DNA of 49,667 bases, taken from Gammaproteobacteria bacterium. Lineage in GTDB: Bacteria; Pseudomonadota; Gammaproteobacteria; Steroidobacterales; GCA-2729495. Shown here one piece after another: positions 45,915 through 49,667 of the stretch. Below the pieces are notes generated by a model. It saw only the letters and a program-made list of their open reading frames with translations. It searched no databases and was not told the DNA's origin. Every line of letters begins with the position of its first letter. The first letter of the stretch is position 1. The position numbers and the translations under genes were made by a program. The stretch covers positions 1-49,667 of the forward strand of contig JAJRUG010000075.1 in the NCBI GenBank assembly GCA_024277915.1, in the 5' to 3' direction.

Positions 45915-46505
45915 GTGCCACACCATTCAAGCAATATTCTGATACTCGTTGCACTGTTTTTCCTCACCGTGGGTGGGCCGGCTCTGGGGTCTACTTTTCC
46001 TCCCCCTCCCGGTCCGGGTGTACCTCCCCCTCCATTTGTAACCTGGTGGCTGGATCAGGTCATCTTCAACGAACCGGGCTCTCCTGCAAACGGCGTCCTT
46101 GACGGGACATTTGAATCCAACGGCCTGGACTATACCGATTTCAATCTGACTTATACCCCGGATAACGACCCGACTGCGACGATACTATTTAACGCAACCA
46201 CAATCACCTTAATTGAATCGATCCCGGTCTCAGGGGTTTCGATTGAAGCAATCAATCCTGCACGACAAGGGTGTGACTTTTGCACACTATTATTCATATT
46301 CAGCGAACCGTTACATGCCGGAGGAACAGGAGTAGCGGGAATCATCACAGGAGACCTGTACTTGGAAACCCGGCCGACGCCTGCAAGCACCAGGGCCCTG
46401 TCTAACCAGATTGTAGTCCAGATCATCCCGGTGCCGGCGGCAGTCTATTTGTTCGGCTCGGCGTTGGGGTTGTTGGGGTGGCTCCGCAGACGCTCAGCGA
46501 AGTAG
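45915..46505 (+). CDS. Exported PEP-CTERM-like sorting-domain protein
   Basis: 196 residues from a GTG that has AGGGGGAA about 5 bases upstream. Signal peptide with h-region NILILVALFFLTVG and cleavage near PALGS. A proline-rich stretch follows directly (FPPPPGPGVPPPPF), then a beta-rich body with a CDFC pair. The C-terminus is a textbook PEP-CTERM-like signal: IPVPAAVYLFGSALGLLGWL followed by RRRSAK, that is a VPxPA motif, hydrophobic span and Arg cluster. Such proteins are processed by exosortase and usually linked to exopolysaccharide. A weak hairpin CATCGG/CCGATG lies at 46523-46543. Confidence 0.8.
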   Translation: MPHHSSNILILVALFFLTVGGPALGSTFPPPPGPGVPPPPFVTWWLDQVIFNEPGSPANGVLDGTFESNGLDYTDFNLTYTPDNDPTATILFNATTITLIESIPVSGVSIEAINPARQGCDFCTLLFIFSEPLHAGGTGVAGIITGDLYLETRPTPASTRALSNQIVVQIIPVPAAVYLFGSALGLLGWLRRRSAK

Positions 46506-46595
46506 CAAACCCTTAGGGCAAACATCGGTGCAACTGCCCGATGTAGAGGAGTTCCAAAAAGTGATCTTCCCCCATGATTCTGGACACGGGGTTAA

Positions 46596-46808
46596 GCCGT
46601 CTTCTCAAATAACATCGATCCTTTCCGCATCGAAGGCCCACTGACTCTGGACCTAACGTATAAGAACGACGCTGCGGCGGAAATGATCGCTTATCTACCC
46701 AACGTGGAGCTAATCGATAACCATACCGTGCGCTTTGTCGGAAGTATCATTGAAATTAGTATGTTCGTAGAAATGGCGTTGGGCTACCCGCCGACGATGA
46801 CGCACTAA
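46596..46808 (+). pseudogene. C-terminal fragment of an M55 (D-aminopeptidase-like) gene
   Basis: An open frame after a stop at 46593, with no start codon. It reads FRIEGPLTLDLTYKN, AAEMIAYLPNVELIDNHTVRFVG and IIEISMFVEMALGY, then TAA. This matches what I know of the C-terminal end of M55/DppA peptidases (VTLE-FKN, LPGVERIDAHTVRF). The metal-binding N-terminal part is absent. Just upstream, the stretch CCCCCATGATTCTGGACACGGGG resembles insertion-sequence end debris, which may explain the truncation. 46809-47023 holds nothing convincing. Confidence 0.55.
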
Positions 46809-47023
46809 ATTTCTAAACACTGTTGATCGCCTGCTCATAGCGCCGAAGCAGACAAGAATACCGTCTATTACAGAAATTATGATATCGTTCCGCGCCGACG
46901 AATAGGAGTGATTCTCCGATTCTGTCACACTTGGTTGACAAGGCGGAAATAGTGGGCACCGTGCCATGAATTTGGCACACTTTTTTTGCAACGCAGAATA
47001 GAAAACTCTTTATAAGTCAATAT

Positions 47024-47107
47024 GCCGGGATGGCGGAACTGGTAGACGCGCCGGACTCAAAATCCGGTTCTGGTGACAGAGTGGGGGTTCGATTCCCCCT
47101 CCCGGCA
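47024..47107 (+). tRNA. tRNA-Leu(CAA)
   Basis: Acceptor GCCGGGA pairs with TCCCGGC (47100-47106), discriminator A at 47107. Anticodon loop CTCAAAA gives CAA. The variable arm TTCTGGTGACAGA is of class II type. T-loop TTCGATT. CCA is not encoded (GCACC follows). Reads UUG leucine codons. Confidence 0.95.
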
Positions 47108-47271
47108 GCACCCTCCTCCTGATCCAGGCTCCGGGCTCGTTTGCGCCCAATTCCAAGCCTGAATCATATCTACGCGACTTCCGCTGAGCGCTTCTTGTAA
47201 CACCTGATACCCCGTATTTCCTGCCACAACTGCTGGAAATAAACACTTTCATACTTTTATGGCCCGCAAGG

Positions 47272-47299
47272 TTGACAGTATCCGATATGGTGTTATAGT
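47272..47299 (+). promoter_or_regulatory. Near-consensus sigma-70 promoter for the 34-residue peptide
   Basis: TTGACA (47272-47277, perfect), 16-base spacer, TATAGT (47294-47299, 5 of 6). Predicted start near 47306, about 49 bases before the ATG at 47355. It is the best promoter match I found in the window. Confidence 0.7.
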
Positions 47300-47354
47300 T
47301 CACTACAACACCGGTTCAGCAAGAACGATTCCCACAATCTTAAGGAGCAATATT

Positions 47355-47459
47355 ATGTTAAGCAGAATTTATGATGGTTTCATCCAGTCCACAGTCGTGA
47401 TCCTCATCAGCATTACCTACCTTGAGGGAGTACACCAGTTCATCAGTGCAGCAGTTTGA
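47355..47459 (+). CDS. 34-residue single-pass membrane peptide
   Basis: ATG at 47355 with AAGGAG 7 bases upstream, TGA at 47457-47459. The peptide has a polar start MLSRIYDGFIQ, a hydrophobic stretch STVVILISITYLEGV with one Glu, and a short end HQFISAAV. A near-consensus promoter and an optimal ribosome-binding site precede it, and a perfect 10-pair hairpin follows it, so it looks like a complete expressed unit. I recognise no family. It may be a small regulator of a membrane complex or a toxin-like peptide; neither is supported by sequence. Confidence 0.65.
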   Translation: MLSRIYDGFIQSTVVILISITYLEGVHQFISAAV

Positions 47460-47469
47460 TTGACAACAG

Positions 47470-47494
47470 GGTGTGCCAGTTTTGCTGGCACACC
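47470..47494. terminator. Perfect hairpin between the small peptide gene and the methyltransferase lipoprotein gene
   Basis: GGTGTGCCAG, loop TTTTG, CTGGCACACC: ten uninterrupted pairs. It sits 11 bases after the small gene and 9 bases beyond the convergent lipoprotein gene end, so it could end both transcripts. It lacks a T run on either side, so termination efficiency is uncertain. Confidence 0.6.
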
Positions 47495-47502
47495 GCAGCC
47501 AT

Positions 47503-48318
47503 TCAGTAGGGTTTGCGAAACCGCAATAGCACTCGATCTGTCCGACCCCGAATTTCGGGATCAAAGGCCGACCGTGAACCGTCATCATCCGAATTGCGCA
47601 ATATGTGACTCTCGGCTTCCAGGCCAAAACCAGCCGACAGGACTTCCCTCTTGATCACTTCCGGATCCAGGCGGTGCAAAGTACTCCCTGTTTCCACCGG
47701 AGCACCGACTACAGCAGCGTGATCAACAATACCCAGCACGCCCCCTGGCCTGAGTCCGTTGTACAACTCAGCGAGCAGCTTTGCCCCATTGATTTTATTC
47801 CAGCCACTTGCTTCATCAACGTAGTAGATGTCGTGGTAACTTAAAATCAGGAGCACGGTATCAAATCTTCCCGGCTCAAGGGTCAGGTCATTATTCTCGG
47901 CAGTCAGTCGTTCAACATTTTCCAGACGCCCCTCTCGAAAACGCCCGGTCAGTTCGTCTTTTGCGAACTGCAGATAAGCACGATTGTTCTGCGCAACTAC
48001 CAGCCCTTCATCGCCTACCAGGTACGACAAGATCTCTGTGTAATAACCGCCACCGGAATAAAGATCCAGCACTGTCATCCCCGGCTCTACCTGCAGAAAA
48101 TCCAGCACAGCTGCGGGTCTGCTCCCCGCATCCCTCAGTCGATCTGTGTCAGGTCGACGAGTGTCGCTGACAGCGATCGATGCTGGGGTCTGCTGTTCAA
48201 TAACAGAGGCCGCTTCCTCTATCAGCATTTCCTGCTCAACAGCTGATTCATCCGGACTACAGGCAAACAAAGCCACGGACAGAACAAGACAAATGCCAAT
48301 ACGTGCATACGGATTCAT
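47503..48318 (-). CDS. Lipoprotein with a class I SAM-methyltransferase fold
   Basis: 271 residues. A lipoprotein signal peptide (IGICLVLSVALFACS, Cys20) should send it to the periplasm, anchored by lipid. An Ala/Glu-rich spacer is followed from about residue 68 by a methyltransferase core: VLDLYSGGGYYTEIL (motif I), VVAQNNRAYL, RFDTVLLILSYHDIYY and LRPGGVLGIVDH. It resembles the predicted methyltransferase family COG4798. SAM is not known to be available in the periplasm, so either it binds another ligand or its chemistry is unexplained. It ends near the shared hairpin and lies 16 bases after bipA. Confidence 0.8.
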   Translation of the reverse strand: MNPYARIGICLVLSVALFACSPDESAVEQEMLIEEAASVIEQQTPASIAVSDTRRPDTDRLRDAGSRPAAVLDFLQVEPGMTVLDLYSGGGYYTEILSYLVGDEGLVVAQNNRAYLQFAKDELTGRFREGRLENVERLTAENNDLTLEPGRFDTVLLILSYHDIYYVDEASGWNKINGAKLLAELYNGLRPGGVLGIVDHAAVVGAPVETGSTLHRLDPEVIKREVLSAGFGLEAESHILRNSDDDGSRSAFDPEIRGRTDRVLLRFRKPY

Positions 48319-48333
48319 ATTCGCTCCCGTAAA

Positions 48334-49667
48334 TCAGGCACGCATTCTTGCATCGCGTCGCCGTTCCCCCTCGACCAGAATCTTCTTCCGCAATCGAATA
48401 CTTTTCGGCGTGACCTCCATGAGTTCATCATCATCGATAAACTCAAGCGCCTGCTCCAGGGAGTATCGGATAGGCGGCGTCAGAACCAGATTTTCATCTG
48501 TGCCGGCTGCCCGGATGTTGGTCAATTGCTTGGCCTTGGTGGGATTCACAACAAGGTCATTCTGCCGGCTGTGAATCCCGACAATCATGCCTTCATAGAC
48601 TGCCTCACCATGACTGCAGAACAGCGAGCCCCGATCCTGCAGCGTAAACAACGAGTAGGCCAGGCATTTACCTGCGGCATTCGAAATCAAGACACCGTTG
48701 TTACGCTGGCCGATCTCGACCGGTACACGGCGATCATAGCCGTCAAATACATGGTAAATCAGCCCGGTGCCTGCCGTCGCTGTCAAAAATTCGGTCCTGA
48801 AGCCAATCAGCCCTCTGGCCGGTATGCGGTAGTCCAATCGTACCCGGCCGGTGCCGTCCGGTTGCATACCCAGCAGCTGTCCCTTTCGCTCGGCCAGCTT
48901 GCGCATCACTGGCCCCTGGTAGTCCTCCTGCAAATCCACAGTGAGCATTTCCCACGGCTCATGGGTTTCCCCATCAACCTCGATTTCAATCACTTCCGGC
49001 CGGGATACCGCCAATTCATACCCTTCCCGCCGCATGGTTTCGATGAGCACGGAAAGATGCAGTTCGCCCCGCCCTGATACCCGGAACTTGTCCGGGTCTT
49101 CGGTCGGCTCAACACGTAACGCGACGTTGTGCTTCAGTTCCTGTTCAAGCCGTTCTCCAATCTGGCGGCTGGTCAGAAACTTGCCTTCCTGCCCGGCGAA
49201 GGGTGATTTGTTGACCTGAAAGGTCATGCTGATGGTCGGCTTGTCAACTTCGAGCGATGGCAGCGCCTCAGGGTGTTCCCGATGACACAGAGTGTCCGAA
49301 ATATTGAGCGTATCAATACCGCTGAATACAACAATATCACCGGCACCCGCTTCTTCCACGCGATAACGATCGAGGCCAAGAAAACCGTACAGCTCCATAA
49401 TGCGGCCCTGCCGGATCTTGCCCGCGGTATCAACAATACTGACCGGCGCATTTGCCTTTACGACACCGCGACTCACTCGCCCGATACCCAGCAGACCTAC
49501 ATAAGAGTTGTAATCAAGACTTGAGACCTGCAGCTGCAGAGTACCGGCAGGGTCGACTGCAGGCGGATCCACATGCGTGACAATCGCCTCGAACAACGGA
49601 GTCATATCTCCATCCCGGGTCTCCGGATCCGTGCCCGCATAGCCAGCCAGTGCCGAAGCGTAAATCA
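48334..49667 (-). CDS. typA: Translational GTPase BipA/TypA, C-terminal three quarters (5' end outside window)
   Basis: About 444 codons are present and the frame is open to the right edge. The GTP-binding domain is mostly beyond the window. What remains starts at YASALAGYAGTDPETRDGD, just before domain II (LQLQVSSLDYNSYVGLLGIGR), then domain III (VSGRGELHLSVLIETMRREG), domain V (ARGLIGFRTEFLTATAG) and the BipA-specific C-terminal domain (VGIHSRQNDLVVNPTKAKQLTNIRA). BipA is a ribosome-bound GTPase needed for 50S assembly at low temperature and for stress adaptation. Confidence 0.95.
   Translation of the reverse strand, partial: IYASALAGYAGTDPETRDGDMTPLFEAIVTHVDPPAVDPAGTLQLQVSSLDYNSYVGLLGIGRVSRGVVKANAPVSIVDTAGKIRQGRIMELYGFLGLDRYRVEEAGAGDIVVFSGIDTLNISDTLCHREHPEALPSLEVDKPTISMTFQVNKSPFAGQEGKFLTSRQIGERLEQELKHNVALRVEPTEDPDKFRVSGRGELHLSVLIETMRREGYELAVSRPEVIEIEVDGETHEPWEMLTVDLQEDYQGPVMRKLAERKGQLLGMQPDGTGRVRLDYRIPARGLIGFRTEFLTATAGTGLIYHVFDGYDRRVPVEIGQRNNGVLISNAAGKCLAYSLFTLQDRGSLFCSHGEAVYEGMIVGIHSRQNDLVVNPTKAKQLTNIRAAGTDENLVLTPPIRYSLEQALEFIDDDELMEVTPKSIRLRKKILVEGERRRDARMRA

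Overview
The window looks like a gammaproteobacterial chromosome. The evidence is conserved gene order: guaB-guaA-tadA facing mltF, srkA next to xseA, the chain trmJ-iscS-iscA-ndk-rlmN-pilF-rodZ-hisS-yfgM-bamB-der, suhB divergent from trmJ, queA-tgt upstream of yajC-secD-secF, and a sodium-type PomA/PomB pair. A PEP-CTERM-like exported protein and a MetX-family enzyme resembling the serine acyltransferase subgroup point to an environmental lineage, perhaps near Chromatiales or Xanthomonadales. That placement is inference only.

Layout. 1-4.45 kb is an accessory segment on the 3' side of a tRNA-Ser(CGA) gene. It holds the start of an AAA-type ATPase, a solitary MNT nucleotidyltransferase, two uncharacterised proteins, and a large protein joining an HhH-glycosylase-like, a DUF6884/YaaA-like and a GIY-YIG-like module. 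4.66-6.3 kb holds a 48-residue Cys/His protein translationally coupled to pomA, then pomB. 6.3-14.4 kb is housekeeping: mltF, tadA, guaA, guaB, srkA, xseA.

14.49-23.93 kb is a defence-type island, all on the minus strand. It reads XRE regulator, PLD-SNF2 helicase, N6-adenine DNA methyltransferase with its own recognition domain, zeta-toxin-family kinase, small basic protein, and SMC-like ATPase. The first five genes overlap or nearly touch and so form one translationally coupled unit. The island is bracketed by two diverged copies of the xseA/metX gene junction. On the left, intact xseA runs into a 42-codon metX remnant. On the right, an xseA 3' remnant precedes intact metX. This looks like a record of how the island arrived, by single crossover or by site-specific insertion in the 3' end of metX.

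23.99-36.5 kb is a long minus-strand series for translation, envelope assembly and Fe-S biogenesis. Its IscU-like protein has lost most cluster ligands, and iscR, hscB, hscA and ispG are absent from their usual places. 36.5-43.3 kb holds secF-secD-yajC and tgt-queA, separated by a broken agmatinase gene and an unknown membrane protein. 43.3-45.6 kb is a PDZ protein / anti-sigma / ECF sigma operon whose sigma gene carries an in-frame ochre stop just before the promoter-recognition helix-turn-helix. 45.9-49.7 kb carries a PEP-CTERM-like protein, a peptidase fragment, tRNA-Leu(CAA), a well-expressed-looking 34-residue membrane peptide, a lipoprotein with a methyltransferase fold, and the 3' part of bipA.
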